From assembly GCA_047967505.1 (NCBI GenBank), contig CM106539.1: a stretch of DNA of 64,000 nucleotides. One strand, 5' to 3'. Source of the DNA: Dipteris shenzhenensis (Eukaryota > Polypodiophyta > Polypodiopsida > Gleicheniales). This document shows positions 1 through 13,545 of this stretch, piece by piece. Numbering within the stretch: position 1 is the stretch's first letter; each line of letters begins with the position of its first letter. The notes beneath the pieces were generated by a model that saw only the letters and a list, made by a program, of their open reading frames with translations, was not told the DNA's origin and made no database searches. Both the position numbers and the translations under genes were made by a program.

Positions 1-230
1 TCTGGTAGTGTTCTTGACTTGTGCCATCAAATAAGGAGAGTTAGGGTTTTTAAAAACATTTTATATAGGCCCATTGTCTTTTTGGACCCCTTTTAATTAC
101 GTTTAGGGTTCTACCCTAATCCCCTATCCCAAACCCTCCAACCCCCTCCCTTCGCCCCCCCTCCCCTGCCGTCGCCCCCATCCCCCCCCCCCTCATCCTA
201 CCCCCACCTTCCCCAACCTCCTTGCCCAGA
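1..230. repeat. C-rich low-complexity tract
   Basis: The + strand from about 115 to 215 is dominated by runs of C separated by single A or T bases. Around 95-135 are pieces resembling plant telomere repeat units (tttaggg, ccctaa), but they are not in tandem. No coding sequence is visible. Confidence 0.6.
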
Positions 231-3200
231 TTCCAAGAGTGAGTACACAAAGTGTGGTCAAAATAAGCAAGATATTCATTTCATAATTGTATACCATTAC
301 ACCATAGCTTTTGTTTCTGGTTGGACCCATCTGCTCCCTTCTCTCACTCTAGCTTATGATGAATGTGCAACTCCTCCTTGACTCCCTATTATTCTTTGAT
401 ACAATTTGAACTGCTTTTGCAAGTTATGATGCCTTTGCCTTTTTAGACTTCAAAGTCCTACCTAGTAGACATCTTAAAAACCAGTCGAACATCTCATGCA
501 ATGCATTGCTACAAGTGACACCACCGCCATGCCTTAAGTTCTTGAAATAGGTTGCATTGGCTCTATAGTGTGATTTCTCCATGCCTTGTGTATTACAAAT
601 AGACAAAGGTCCCCAATTTTGTACAAACCATGGTCCGTGTGCATAGAGAATATGTTGCAAACATGACAAACATCATTTTAGCAACAAACAATTTTAATAA
701 AGCAAGTGCTAAATAATATGATGGTGTTAAGATTACCATGTAATGTGTAATGTACGTCTCCCCCCATGCTTTCACCATTAATTGCATAAGCTCTTTCATA
801 GCTATCATGAACCTTTAATAATACATGGATTCGATTCGAACTTGGCAAAGCAATTTTATCAGTGCATCTACCTTTGTCCATACTTTAGCTCTAAAACTTG
901 CTATTTGAGGATGTGAAGCATTATTGGTCATGCATTCACCCAATGCTTTCCAGTATTCCCAACCCAAGAGATTGTGGTTAGATAGGCATCTCCTTTCCTT
1001 CGCTCCACCTATGGATACTTTTGCCCCATACATTTTCTTGTCCTCCTTAAGTTTGAAATGTCCTCCATGGAATCCCATCTCTAACAGCAACTTCCCAATT
1101 TCTGTAATGCATCGTGCAGATACTTCTTGCTGAATTAAATTCCAAACATAAACAAAATGCAAATACAACAACTTATGTATGTGCAGCTCTGTGTGTAAAA
1201 TACATATGTGTACTCTCTCTAGTGGGCTGGGCAAGATGGGATCCCACTTTGGATCCTTCTTGTTGCGATTGGGAGCTTGTGTTTGGCTATAAGAGAGAAT
1301 GCCATTCTCCCATTGTAATCCAATCTTTTAATTATGTTGAGAAAATATGCAATAAAGGGATATAAACATTGAATGTGCCCCTGTATCCCAACCATGCAAG
1401 CACTTGAGGGTTTTCAAGTCACCAGCAAGATGCCATTCAAATCAAAATGTTCCATGGCCATCTACTATCAATGTTTGCACTTCCTCTTGTCTTTGGATTA
1501 TTGATGGGATTCTTGTTCTGTCTAGAACCCACTTCAATGTCTCATGGCATTCTTTCGGAGTCTCAAATGTTGCAAGCCACCATATATCTTCTACTTCCTC
1601 GTTCCCTTGAACAAAGGCTAAGGCTTTGTTCATAATGTAGATGCTCACTCTCTCTAACTTTTGTTCTTTCACCAACTAAGCTTCATCCATTTTAATGACA
1701 AAAATATGAGCTTGCCATTGCATTCTATACAACAAAAGAGAGAAATAGTTAGGATTAACACAATATAGGAAATGAACTAAGTAAAGTGCAATATTGTAAT
1801 GGATTTCCTCTTACCATCTTCTCTCATGCCATAGAATTTGACCATTGCTTGTAGCAGTTTTCAACATCTAAGTAGACATGTTGAAAGCATTCATCTTAAA
1901 GGTTTGCAAATCATATTTCTTTTTACTCTTCCAAGTCATTGTGCCCCTTACGCAATGGTACCCTCCGTGCATTTCTCTTGCACGTTGGTTTGTTTCTCGC
2001 CATCAATGCCTCACAAACCAAGATGTGGGTTGTCGCAACATAGACTTTCTATACTTTCCCAAAATAACAGACTTGAAAATTTTGAAAATAGATGTGTAAG
2101 CTTCACGACTTACACTGAAAATATCACAAGCTGCAAGCATCTCCTTTGCATCTACAATGTCCTTGAAGTCCTTCATCACCTCTTCAACAACTTACACACA
2201 TAGGCACTTGTGTCTTGGGTCCCTTAGTATCCCAATGATATTGAGTGATTTCAATAAATTGGCTAGAGTGTATGAACAATCAATATCATCCATGTCTGTT
2301 CTTCCCATCACATCTTCCATGAAGTTCCTAAAGAAGACCACAAGGAAAACTTAGTCACAAACAGTGTAGCACAAAAGAGTGTAATTTCATTGGAACATTT
2401 GATAACCAACCTTGTACCCTAGATTCTCCTCTTTCTAGCACCCCCAGTGGGTTCCAATGCATCCATGTTAACATATTAAAATGGCATTCTTATGGAATGC
2501 ATTTGGTTTGTGTCTTTGTTGCCGGTTGTGTCAAACATAATGTGGATCTTCTGAAAGCATGTGCTCGCTTGCAAACACAATCCAAATAAACTTTTGACCA
2601 ATGTGACTTTGTGACAATCGGAGGAAAATTGAAAACATGGCAAAGCGTGAACACCAGGTCCTTGCAAGGTCATGTAGAAGATTTGATGTCATAAAAAGCA
2701 AGCGACAATCCTTTGCCTACAAGAAACACACTTGCAAAATGGGAAAAGGATCAAGATTCTAGGATTCTCTTCTGTCAAAGACACATAGGGGCTATGGGTT
2801 GCAACTTAGTACAAGCATAGCTCAAACCTAGCAAATTCAATGTCAAAAACATCTAAAAGATGCGCGCATGCCTAATAATAACATTAAAAACACATTCCAC
2901 CAAAGAACTCTCTGTCATCAACATTTACAAGGCACCAAAAATTGCAACAAGAAATTCGATCCACGCATTACAAAATGCAATAAAAGACATACGAGCAAAA
3001 TCGTCAACATATATTGTAGGACTTCAACGTAGATGTACAAACACAAAATGTAATAAATTATTAACATACCAACAACAATTCATGGGGTCCACACTTGACC
3101 ACATCTAGACTAATGAAACATACAACAAATGACTACAAGGTACAAACTTCATTTACTGGTCCAACCACTCCCTCATCTACACTTCCATAGTGCAACGACC

Positions 3201-4730
3201 CTTCAAGCAAGAGAACATCCTCTCACTAAATCAATTCCATAGTATGAATCAAAGTTAGGGTAGGCCTTATGAATGTAGTTCAACTTGTTTACATTATTTC
3301 GTACCACCATTATTGACACAATCTTGATAGGATTCCTTCCCCCATATCTTCTATTTCTTGCATTTAATCTTTTGTCATTCATGACTTCTATGTGGTAAAG
3401 TCCAAGGGATTTCAAGTGTCACCTCCTTACATGACTTGTGATTCCAACACAAATCAGGGCATATGTTAACAATATGTTAACAATACGTTAAAAAATCTAG
3501 CATCAGGGAACATGAAAGAATCCAACGATTTCCATGGTGGGCCAATTCTACAACACCTATACCATAGGTAATTCGTATTCTCTAAGAGGTCAATAATAGT
3601 ATCCACAATATTTCAGCTCAAATCCCTAGAATTTCAATGAGTTCTTATTCTCCCTATAGTGAGATTCCTCCCATCCAAAGATATAGAGTTCAAGTAGGAG
3701 TAGCTTATTTGCTCCCTTCTTTCCTCTCTATTTTAAATAGCATAAGGGTTTAAAAATTAACCAACAAATATTGTTCGTTCATCCCCATGGGATATAAGTA
3801 AAATATTCCTCAAGATCCCTCAAGGGGATCATAGTGCTCTTCTTATCTAATGAGTATATATCACATAATATATCACACATAGTGCTAAAATGCCCTTAGC
3901 CATCATAATGTCGAAGCTGTTAAAATTTCTCCTCTCTCATACACCTCCGGATACTAAAAAGCCTTAAACATAACATATAGATAGCTAGTGACCCCCAAGT
4001 CAGGCATTACCATGATGTGGGGATTGATGTTCTTAGTGAGTCGACCCAAACATCATGTTCACCCCCATGATTCACCACAATTAACCATCTTGCAACTTGG
4101 ATTAATAAGAGACGAAATAAGAGCTAAGTCAATAAAATAGTTTGAGTTTCTTTGGGAGAAAGAGGAAGGCACATTCTCTCTTCTTACTTTCCTTTCTCGT
4201 TGCTTCCTTTCTATGATTTTAAACTTTTGGAATTGCACCTTATAGTCATCAAGCATACTAAACATCTAGCCTTGCATTCATAGGGAAACATGTTTTCTAG
4301 AAGAATAGAGAGAGGAACATATGTAAACTACTTGGTCGAGATTCTTTTGAGGCTCATTACTACATCCTTGTTATTTTTGGCATTATTCCAAAGGAGGCTA
4401 ATTTGTTTCACACGCTGCTCTAATCCAACCTCCATCTCTTTTTCTCTTACCTTGAGAAATGTTCCATATCATCCTTCCTCCCAAAAGTACCTCTTCTCTT
4501 TCCACCTCCTCCCCACTCAAAGCTTGCCTCTTGTCTTTCCATCTCCTCCCGGCTCTCAAAGCCTCCATCCAAGAGCTCCTTCTTTGTGACATGTTGCAAG
4601 ATCTTGTTCTCTAAACTACCACATGTCCTCGTTTTTTCCCCTCCTATGCATGGTTAATAGGTTAAATATAAGAGTAGCATCACCCGTCTACAATGGGTTA
4701 GAGACCCGCTCCGCTGGGTCTCACCATGGG
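231..4730. other. AT-rich stretch without a recognisable gene
   Basis: Several open stretches of 60-140 codons on the - strand (about 424-1,675 and 2,476-2,673) look faintly protein-like but are broken by many stops. I recognise no domain in them. They could be a decayed gene or transposon read on the - strand; the phrases are not specific enough to name a family. No RNA gene or terminal repeat was seen. Confidence 0.4.
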
Positions 4731-4773
4731 ATCTCAAAAGCAACCTTGCTAATTTGAGAATGGACCTCCTTTT
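4731..4773 (+). repeat. dispersed short repeat, copy 1
   Basis: This stretch (atctcaaaag through gacctcctttt) matches 13,851-13,892 with a few differences. Copy 1 lies just downstream of the - strand PPR fragment. The two copies may be relics of one older duplicated segment. Confidence 0.45.
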
Positions 4774-4964
4774 TTATATCCAAAGTTGTGTTGCCACAAG
4801 CTTTCAAGATGGAAACAAAGATAAAGCTACTTGGTGATAAACCTTGCTTTTGCATTTGCACATCAAGGCTTCCTCATTTTCTTCTTGTTTGACATACACC
4901 GAGATCATTGTACTCCATGTAACCATATTAAGATGAGGCAATTCATTAAAGACACTCAAATCTC

Positions 4965-5435
4965 CTACGTATTACATAGGTCTAGCAAAGTGGTTCCCAC
5001 AAATAAATCAAATTCAAAGCCAATCTTAAAAAATTTGGAGTTGAGGGTTCTAACCTTCACCAAATGTCTAAAATTTTCAAATTTCCTATCAACTCTCTTC
5101 CCCTGTTCTAGTGCTGCAAGGCTATTGCAAGCCTTCAATACACAAATGAATGTTTGGACATCCAGTTGGATGCCTTCCCATTGAATCCAAGCATACAAAT
5201 CCAAAGCCAATAGACCCTCGTCTGGCTTGCTATAACCCAGTGATCATGGTAAACTAGGAAGACACATAAATAAGGGAAATTGGTCAAAAACCCTTTGTGC
5301 ATCCTCCATGTCCCCATATCAAAATATTCCCACAAATACATATGAGAGTAAGGCACTCTTTACTACAAGGGAGTGGATTACCCTACCTTTCTCTAAACAC
5401 CCTGTTAACATAGATTTGTGGTCAAGTTTCTCCCC
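4965..5435 (-). pseudogene. PPR protein fragment
   Basis: The - strand encodes recognisable plant PPR repeats: LDLYAWIQWEGIQLDVQTF, then VLKACNSLAALEQGKRV, and further upstream a shifted piece reading GRVIHSLVVKSALLSYVFVG. PPR proteins bind organellar RNA and act in editing, splicing and stability. Here the frame changes several times and stops intervene, so no functional protein is possible. Only parts of two or three 35-residue repeats survive. Similar fragments occur at 20,428-22,230 and 44,895-45,175, so PPR-derived sequence is scattered through the window. Confidence 0.75.
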
Positions 5436-5499
5436 AACTTCCCCTGCTGCTAAGCTAGTGTAGGTGTTTGATGCTAACAATGTCACACTAGCAATGCAC

Positions 5500-5506
5500 G
5501 TGTGTG

Positions 5507-5537
<31 letters not shown>
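5500..5537. repeat. (GT)n microsatellite
   Basis: A run of GT dinucleotides with a few GC and AT interruptions at its 5' side. The encoded His-Thr repeat on the - strand is an artefact of the microsatellite. Confidence 0.9.
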
Positions 5538-5539
<2 letters not shown>

Positions 5540-5542
<3 letters not shown>

Positions 5543-7682
5543 TTTGACAAAACCCATATAACTTTTGAACAATATTTTTACATGACGTGACCATGTACTA
5601 ATGGAATGACTCAAGGACAGAGAATACATTACTCATTAAGATTTACCCTTCATAAAGGGAAAAAAAATTATTGAGAGAATTGTAATAGTTCCACTCACCT
5701 GCATCTATCCACAAAAAAGAATTGTAAGAACAAAGAATTATAATGTGGGACTACAGGTTTTGCTCTGGAACTTGTTATCGATGTCACAACAACATTTGGA
5801 AATTATAATGGTACATTGGCACCTTAGTGGGGGGTGCCAGAGTTTCAATATTGGATTCATATGCCTCCAGATGTTCCATTGTTTTGGTACTACTTTTATG
5901 CCACCTGTTTTGTCACACCATGACTTATACATGCTCTCCCTTTAAAGGGTGGTACTAGGAGAAATTACACCATAACACAATCTTGCATGTCCACAAATTA
6001 TTTTTGCACATTCTATGTCCCATAGAGAAGTATAACAAAAAAAGATAATCCGCAGTGTGATGATTTACTATTAATATTCATACCCTTTGATTCTCCTTTG
6101 AGCTTCACTGTAATGTGACTACGATTGTTTGACGGCTAGTCCAAACAATATGTCCCTAACTTCTTGACTTGTTACTATCGAGTCTTGTCTTGCTTAGTAA
6201 CTTTGTTTTTTTGTATATCCTCTGTTTGATTGAGTATCATTCAATAGATAATAAAAACCATGGCTATCATTCGGCCCCATCTAGTTCTCTAAGGCCATAT
6301 TGCTTCTAATTGAGATTGCAACGTCTTGTAATTGTCAACTTGAGAGCAATGCAGCACGCATCACAATTAGCACGCATCATAATTGTGAGTAATATGCATG
6401 TCTTCTATTCATAGTCACGTGACTGAAAAACTATGTTTATCATACCTTGTAAACTTTCTTAAGCATTCCAATCACACTTGTTAAGAGCTACCATGACGTC
6501 CGACTTTTGCTCTTGCAATCTTTTGCATAGATGATAGGCTACAATGCCAATAATACTACCCATGCTATTGCCTTCCAATCTAAGGCCCCCTTTATGCTTA
6601 ATTAGTGGCTATGTAATGGTGTTGATCCTGGTAGTTCTGTCGTTCACTACGTTCATGGATTGCTTTGAGGCCTCCTCGTGATCTCCATCCGACTCTCTGA
6701 ACTCGTACGCTATTGCCTCCAAGTTATTTTACTCCCTCTACATATGGCTCATCAACATGCAATGGGCAATGTTCAAAATCACTGAGGCGTATGCTAGTCA
6801 TGATTCCACTAGCATGAAGCTATCGACTTGCTTTCTTAAAGGAGCAGGTTTTTGCGAGTTTTGTATCCAATTTTATGTGTAAGTAAGCAAAATAGAACCA
6901 TATTGAACTCGTATGGTACTTATATCTGTATAGATATACCATTGGTTATAGATGGAGCGTAGATAGAGCTCATAAAGCGGTCGTCTTGAAGCATGTAGAT
7001 TATAGCATCGTACATCGTGAATTTATAACTGGCTCACCTCAGTCATTTCAACTTGTTTTTCTTGCCCGTGCATATGCTTTGTTTTGACCTTATGAGCCAT
7101 TTGTATCCACAGTGGCTCCTTGCAATTCTCTGTCGCTTGGTTGTTAATGTAAATCTAATAGACGCTAATGCATATAAGTTTTGTGAGTATTTGGCACAGT
7201 CTATGCTAAGCTTTACTGCGTGAGTGACAACTCCGATCCCATGATCTTAGCATTACGTGTGCCTATTCATAAAAGAAACCATATTCTTATTCACGAATGG
7301 TATACCAATGTGTAGACTCACTCCCATTCACCAATTCTATTACCACCCACAACTATTGCTCTCAACTGAGTAATGTTGCATGGCATCCTTGTATCTCTCT
7401 TTCACCTTGCGCACCGCCAGCTCTTGCAACGCTTGCCATTTCACACTTCCAAATTCTTAGGTCTCACTTGAGTGTTTCATAATATAGTCACCCGTTTCAA
7501 CTAGTATTGCGAGCTAGTGACGAATACGACGGTTGGCTTTGCATTTGCATGTCTTTGCATTAGAGCAGTTTTATGTGCCACATCATTTATTGGAGCCTTT
7601 TTAAATTGAGACCCTTTTGTGACTTTTGAATAACATTGTGACTCCTTTTATTCATGAAGGATACATGTGCCTCATGCTCCAT
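5540..7682. other. intergenic, no gene seen
   Basis: AT-rich unique sequence without a long reading frame, a recognisable repeat or an RNA gene. It ends at the ATCAT target duplication of the copia element. Confidence 0.5.
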
Positions 7683-7687
7683 ATCAT

Positions 7688-8015
7688 TGTTGATATATCG
7701 ATCTCCACTCATGATATGCCAGGGTGACCGTTGTGCATTTATGTCATCGACTTGTTAGCTGCAGATGCGATTGGTACAACACCCATGAATAATAGCTGGA
7801 TGACAGCTATCCTTATGTACTCCCACCTTAGTTAGCTGAGTTTGGTTGAGACCCACATATAGGATTCTTCTATTTCTTTGTACGAGAGTTCTTTTGGCTT
7901 TCACAACTAAGAAGAGGAAAACTCTTTTCAGCCTCCACCTTTGTGTGTATTCCCCCATTGTGTATGTGAGAAAGCCGCAGGTGAGACTCCTTCTTTCTCT
8001 CCCACTATCTTCACA
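7688..8015 (+). repeat. copia 5' LTR (328 bp)
   Basis: Starts TGTTGATATATCG and ends CTATCTTCACA, giving the usual TG...CA ends. It aligns with the 3' LTR along its length. It lacks about 23 bp present in the 3' LTR near 13,008-13,033. Confidence 0.93.
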
Positions 8016-8028
8016 TGGTATTAGAGCC
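8016..8028 (+). other. copia primer-binding site
   Basis: TGGTATTAGAGCC directly follows the 5' LTR. It matches the 3' end of initiator-Met tRNA, the usual plant copia primer (canonical TGGTATCAGAGCC), with one C-to-T difference. Confidence 0.9.
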
Positions 8029-8557
8029 TAGTTCATGGTAAGGAGCTCAAGAAAGCAAACCAATTTCGCAGTGTCCTGGTAAGAGGACCAGTGTTGCTTT
8101 CCTTTTTCAAGTTTGGGAGCAAATCTCTACAAGTAGCATAGCCGGATAGTGCAAGAGTGCATTGTCTTAGATTGAGACACCCTTCGCGGTGTGACGAGAG
8201 GACAATATATGCTGCAGGCAGAAGTTAAGCCTTTGGTGACTTTATTTTTTTGATTTGAGGCCATTTCGAGGCCCGTTTTGGAGGTGGAAGTTCTCCGCAA
8301 GCACTGAGAAAAAGGCCTTGTTCTTGCTGTGTGACCATTGCTCTGCAGGTCGGTGAAAAGTTACCGTAGAAATTGCATCGTATGCCTGTGCACAGAGATA
8401 CTGGGAGTTACAGAATCATCCTTATTGCTTGTTGATGCAAAATCATCACTAGGAAGTGACTATGTGGTCAAATACCACTTTCGTCAGTTTTGCAGATTTG
8501 CCCGTGTGAGGCAGAAGCTGTCTTTTGTAGTGACAGAATATTTTACAGTGTTCTGTA

Positions 8558-11500
8558 ATGGTGTCTGATTCTCTTTTACAGATTGTCACTGAAAAGCTTG
8601 ACAAGAACAACTTCCAAGCATGGAAGTTTAGAATGACAAATTTCCTTATGGGAAAAGGCTATTGGGATTCATTACAGGACATGAAGAACCACCAGTTCTT
8701 CCTAATGTTCCCAATCAACAAGAAATGCAGGCATTTAAAGGATGGCATGAGAGAGCCAGAAAAGTTATGTACTGGCTGTCTATCAATATTTCAGATTCTA
8801 TGATTGTGCATATTCAGGATCCAAGTACACCAAAGGAGGCATGGGATACTTTGGCAAAAATGTATAGCACAAATACGCAGGCCAAGAAAATGCAGCTCAA
8901 GCAGGAGTTGCACAATGTGCAGAGAGAAAATATGAGCATCAATGACTACCACATGAAGGTGAAGAAAATTGCAGATGCACTTGCTTCCATTGGGTCACCA
9001 GTGGAAGATGATGATCTAGTTTCTGTGACCTTGAATGGTCTAGGAAAGGATTATGCACAGTTCCAAACATCCATTCCCGTTCGTGAAAAATTTCCTGATT
9101 TTGAGGAGTTGTTTGCTCTTCTAATTTCTGAAGAGCAGAGAAATGGTGGTGCATCTTCTTCAGGAGGAACTTCAAAAGAAACTGTCTTCTACTCAAATGC
9201 TGGAAGAGGTAGAGGCAGAGGTAGAGGAGGCCGATCTGGAGGCCGTGGTAGAAATCAGAATATGCAGCAAACTCAAGAAAACCAATCCTTTGGAGGAGGA
9301 CGTGGTAACTCTAGAGGCAGGGGGAGCCAAAGAGGTCGTGGTGGATGGCAGAGAGGCCAAAATGCAAACAGCAATGTTGAATGCTACTACTGTGGTAAAA
9401 TGGGTCATGTGGCTAAAGACTGCTACAAAAAGCAGAATGACATTATGAATGGAAAATTGCAGCAGCAAGGCAAGTATGCATCCTCTAGTAGACAGGGTGA
9501 TGACAGAAATGAGCATTTATTTATGGTGCAACACATAACCAATTCTGTGACAAGTGCAGAAGAAAGCAATGATGTGTGGTATGTTGACTCAGGTGCATCA
9601 AACCACATGACAGGTCATGCAGAATGGATGCAAGATGCAAGGAAAATGGAAAGACCAGGATTTGTGGAGACTGGTGATGATACTGCATATCCTATTGTGC
9701 AGATTGGTAAAATTCCTTTGTCTATGCAGGATGGGAAAAAGAAATACCTGTCTGATGTATTTCATGTCCTGAATATCACCAAGAACCTGGTTTCTATTGG
9801 TTAAATGGTTGAGCAGGGCTTGTAGGTTAGATTTAATCCTCATGGATGCTTTGTTGAGGATATGAAAAATAACGGTCGCTTGATAGCAAAAGGAAAGAAG
9901 AAGGGCAGGATGTTTATGTTGGATGCAGACATGCCTGAATTGAGTGCAACAATGTTTGCACATGGGACCGGTCTAGCTATAGATATTGATATTTGGCATA
10001 AACGCATTGATCATGTTAATGTACAGTGACTTAAATCAATGCAGGCCCAAAATATTATTGCAGGATTGCCTAAATTCAAGGTTGCAGAAATGCATAAGAT
10101 ATGTGAAGCCTGTCAATTTGGAAAACAGGCAAGGAAACCATTTCCTAGACATGTTCAAGAGAGTAAGAAGCCATTGGAATTAATCCACTCTGATGTGTGG
10201 ACCACTAAAGCTGCATCTATTGGAAGCTGTCATTATTTTGTCACTTTTATTAATGACTACAGCAGAAAAGTTTGGGTGTATTTTATGAAAAAGAAAAGTG
10301 AAGCGTTTGGGCATTTCAAAGCTTTTAAAGCTATGTTTGAAAAAGAAACAGGCCTGCAAATAAAATGCCTAAGGTTAGATGGAGGGGGAGAGTACCTCTC
10401 AAATGAGTTTGCAAGGTTCCTACAGGAGCATGGCATAAAGCAGCAATATTCATGCAGTCATACCCCACAGCAAAATGGACTTGCAAAAAGGAAAAATAGG
10501 CATATTGGAGAGGTATCTCGGGACATGCTAAATGAAAAAGACCTACCAGATTATTATTGGGCTGAAGCAGTTGCTACAGCAGTTTACATAATGAATAGGA
10601 CTCCCACTGCAGCAATAGATGGCATGACGCCAGAGGAGATGTATACTGGTAGGAAACCAGATATTTCTCATTTGAAAATTTTCGGTTGCATTGCCTGTGT
10701 TCATGTGCCAGATGAGTTGAGGTCCAAGTTGGATCTGAGAAGTGCATCTTTATTGGTTATTCTTTGTAGCAGAAAGGGTATAGATGCTATAACCCTTCTA
10801 CTCGTAAGTTTATACTGAGCAAAGATGTTGTTTTTGATGAGATGAGTAGCTGGTATAAACCAATAAATGTGATTGCTGATGTAGATGCACAAAATGGTAA
10901 TGTTGCACATATTTCACAGCAGCAATCACAAAATATTAGTGGACTTGCAGTGTCCTCTAGCAATGGTTCACATACTTCACCATGGACAGGCAGATTGAGA
11001 TCAGGAGAATCTCTTCAAAGCAATGCAGATAGTGGTATGCAGGTATCACGAAAAGGAAAAGAGAAGGTAGATCAGCCCATGTTTGATGTGACTGCAGGTC
11101 ACTCTTATGTGGATGGTGAATCCAGTGGCTCAGAACAGAGCATTGATGATGAGTTGGGTATTCCTTCTGTTGTTACACCTGGAGTAAGGAAGACCAAGGA
11201 TGTTTTGAGAGCACCTGGAAGTGAGCCTATTTTGCGCAGGTCTACCAGAGCTAGGTATCCTGTGGATAGGTTGAAATATGATGGATTTACAGCCATTCAC
11301 TATGCCTATATGGTCAAAGTGATCTAGGAACCAGAACCCACTTCTTTTGAGCAAGCCATGGGAAAAGAAAAATGGGAGAAAGCCATGGATGAAGAAATGG
11401 ATGCCTTGGAAGCAAATGCTACATGGGAATTGGTGCCTTTGCCTAAAGACAAGAATGCAATCGGCTATAAGTGGGTTTATAAGGTAAAGCACAATGCAGA

Positions 11501-12881
11501 TGGTTCTGTGAACAGATACAAGGCAAGATTAGTTGTCAAGGGGTATGCACAAACATATGGCATTGATTATGAAGAAACATTCAGTCCGGTTGTAAGGATG
11601 GCAACTGTAGGAGTAGTCATTGCTATGGCTGCATCAAAGGGATGTTCTTTACATCAGATGGATGTAAAGAATGCCTTCTTGCATGGTGATTTGCAAGAAG
11701 AGGTCTTTATGGAGCAGCCACCAGGTTATGTTCATGCTATTCATCCTGAGTTTGTTTGCAGGTTGAAGAAAGCCTTGTATGGCTTGAAGCAAGCACCTAG
11801 AGCATGGTCTGACAAGATAGGACAGTATCTTGTCACTATTGGCTTTCAGATTTCCAAGGCAGATTTCTCACTTTATGTGAGAAAAACAGAGAAAGGTATT
11901 ATGCTGCTTGTCATTTATGTTGATGATTTGATCATCACAGATGATAGTGATGAAGATATCCTTCATGTGAAAATGCTATTGAAGCAGAAGTTTGAGATGA
12001 AGGATTTGGGAGAGCTGCATTATTTCTTGAGCATTGAGGTGATTAGATGACCAAGTAGGATACGGCTCTTGCAAAGGCAGTATGGATTGGACATGCTGTC
12101 CAAATATGGGATGACAAGCTGTAAGCCTATTTCAGTTCCTTTGGAGTAGAATCTGAAGCTGAGCGCAGATGCAGGTGAGCTTCTAGAAGACCCTACTATG
12201 TACAGATGCATAGTAGGAAGTTTGATTTATATGACTATTATCAGGCCAGATTTGAGCTATGATGTTGGATTGGTAAGTCAGTTTATGCAGGCTCCAAGGA
12301 AACTGCATTTGGATGTGGCTAGATGCATACTCAGGTATGTGAAGTCCACATTGCAGTATGGACTATTTTATGAGGCTAGGGTTCAGATACAGTTGCATGG
12401 ATACACTGATGCTGATTGAGCTGGTAGTATTTCTGATAGACGATCTACCAGTGGATATGTGTTCTCTTTTGGGAGTGCTGCAGTCACTTGGAGCAGCAAG
12501 AAACAACCTACAGTTGCCTTGTCGAGCACAGAGGCTGAGTACAGGGGTGCAGCAATGGCTTCATGTGAGGTAGCTTGGTTGCATAAGCTACTTTATGATA
12601 TGCATCACTCTACATATGGGCCAGTTGTCATTTATTGTGACAACATGAGTAGTATACACTTGGCAAATAACCCAGTCTATCATGCTAGAACAAAGCACAT
12701 TGAGGTACATTATCACTATGTGTGGGAGAAGGTTTTACTAGGTCTTATTGATCTAGTTTATGTCAGCACAGAGGATCAGGTAGCTGACATATTTACGAAG
12801 GCATTGGGCACAGAGAAGCTGCGCAAGTTCAGAGACCTGATTGGTGTGCAGGAATTGGGATTGAGCTCGAGGGGGTGTTGA
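8558..12881 (+). pseudogene. copia gag-pol polyprotein, decayed
   Basis: Gag begins at the ATG at 8,558 (MVSDSLLQIVTEKL), shifts frame near 8,700 and runs to a Gly/Arg-rich region and a CCHC knuckle (CYYCGKMGHVAKDC). The protease motif VWYVDSGASNHMTG follows. The pre-integrase region (9,805-10,030) has three stops. Integrase shows the zinc motif CEACQFGKQ and the catalytic Asp residues in HSDVW and LRLDGG, but the position of the catalytic Glu reads NGLAKRKN, with Lys. RT carries QMDVKNAFLHGDL and the YVDD active site; RNase H carries STEAEY and DNMSSIHL. Stops at about 11,325, 12,048, 12,147 and 12,418 and a frameshift near 10,750 confirm a pseudogene. Confidence 0.93.
12861..12875 (+). other. 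copia polypurine tract
   Basis: The purine-rich run ending gagggggg-like sequence lies directly before the 3' LTR, where plus-strand synthesis is primed in LTR elements. Confidence 0.75.
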
Positions 12882-13226
12882 GATATCGAGCTCCACTCGT
12901 GATATGCCAGGGTGACCGTTGTGCATTTATGTCACCGACTTGTTAGCTACAAATGCGGTTGGTACACCGCCCATGAATAATAGCTGGATGACAGCTATCC
13001 TTATGTACTCTAGTTCGTGGCTCAGTTAGTATGCCACCTTAGTTAGCTGAGCTTGGTTGAGACCCACATATAGGGTTCTTCTATTTCTTTGTACTAGAGT
13101 TCTTTTGGCTTTCACAACTAAGAAGAGGAAAACTGTTTTCAGCCTCCACCTTTGTGTGTATTCCCCCATTGTGTATGTGAGAAAGCCGCAAGTGAGACTC
13201 CTTCCTTCTCTCCCACTATCTTCACA
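12876..13226 (+). repeat. copia 3' LTR (351 bp)
   Basis: Starts TGTTGAGATATCG and ends CTATCTTCACA. It is slightly longer than the 5' LTR because of an extra segment around 13,008-13,033. Confidence 0.93.
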
Positions 13227-13332
13227 ATCATATGACCATGTTCCATGTAAAAACACCTCTTAGTGTATATCTTTGCTATGCCAAGCTCCCTTTTTACATG
13301 ACATAATTCTTGAAACGTATATTTTATCTGTG

Positions 13333-13427
13333 CTAATTCTACTTTTAGTTGTCCCAGTTTTTCTTGCATTGTAGAGTGCTAATTCTACTTTTAGTTGTCC
13401 CAGTTTTTCTTCCATTGTAGAGTTCTA
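13333..13427 (+). repeat. two tandem 47-bp units
   Basis: The unit tgctaattctacttttagtt... ending in cattgtagag occurs twice in succession with one or two differences. Confidence 0.85.
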
Positions 13428-13495
13428 GACCATTTATGCATATTTTTTCTTGTATACCATAATGTATGTTTTTGCCCTATCCCAAAACACACCAC

Positions 13496-13497
<2 letters not shown>

Positions 13498-13534
<37 letters not shown>
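13498..13534. repeat. (GT)n microsatellite
   Basis: About 17 GT units with one TAT interruption near the end. Confidence 0.9.

Positions 13535-13545
<11 letters not shown>

Larger units (their letters stand above)
7683..13231 (+). mobile_element. complete but decayed Ty1/copia LTR retrotransposon
   Basis: The element is bounded by two LTRs (7,688-8,015 and 12,876-13,226) and a perfect 5-bp target duplication ATCAT at 7,683-7,687 and 13,227-13,231. Its order is LTR, primer site, gag-protease-integrase-RT-RNase H, polypurine tract, LTR, which is copia order because integrase precedes RT. The internal frame contains frameshifts near 8,700 and 10,750 and several stops, so it cannot move by itself. 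The LTRs remain clearly similar, which suggests a moderately old insertion. Confidence 0.95.

Noticed and set aside
95-135. Interstitial telomere array
   Set aside because: Only isolated tttaggg/ccctaa-like pieces, not tandem.
424-2673. Minus-strand open frames as a real gene
   Set aside because: Many stops, no recognisable domain and no consistent splice pattern. Kept only as possible decayed coding DNA.
13498-13534. CRISPR-like or phage features anywhere in the window
   Set aside because: Repeats here are microsatellites and transposon parts. The window is eukaryotic nuclear DNA with introns and retroelements.
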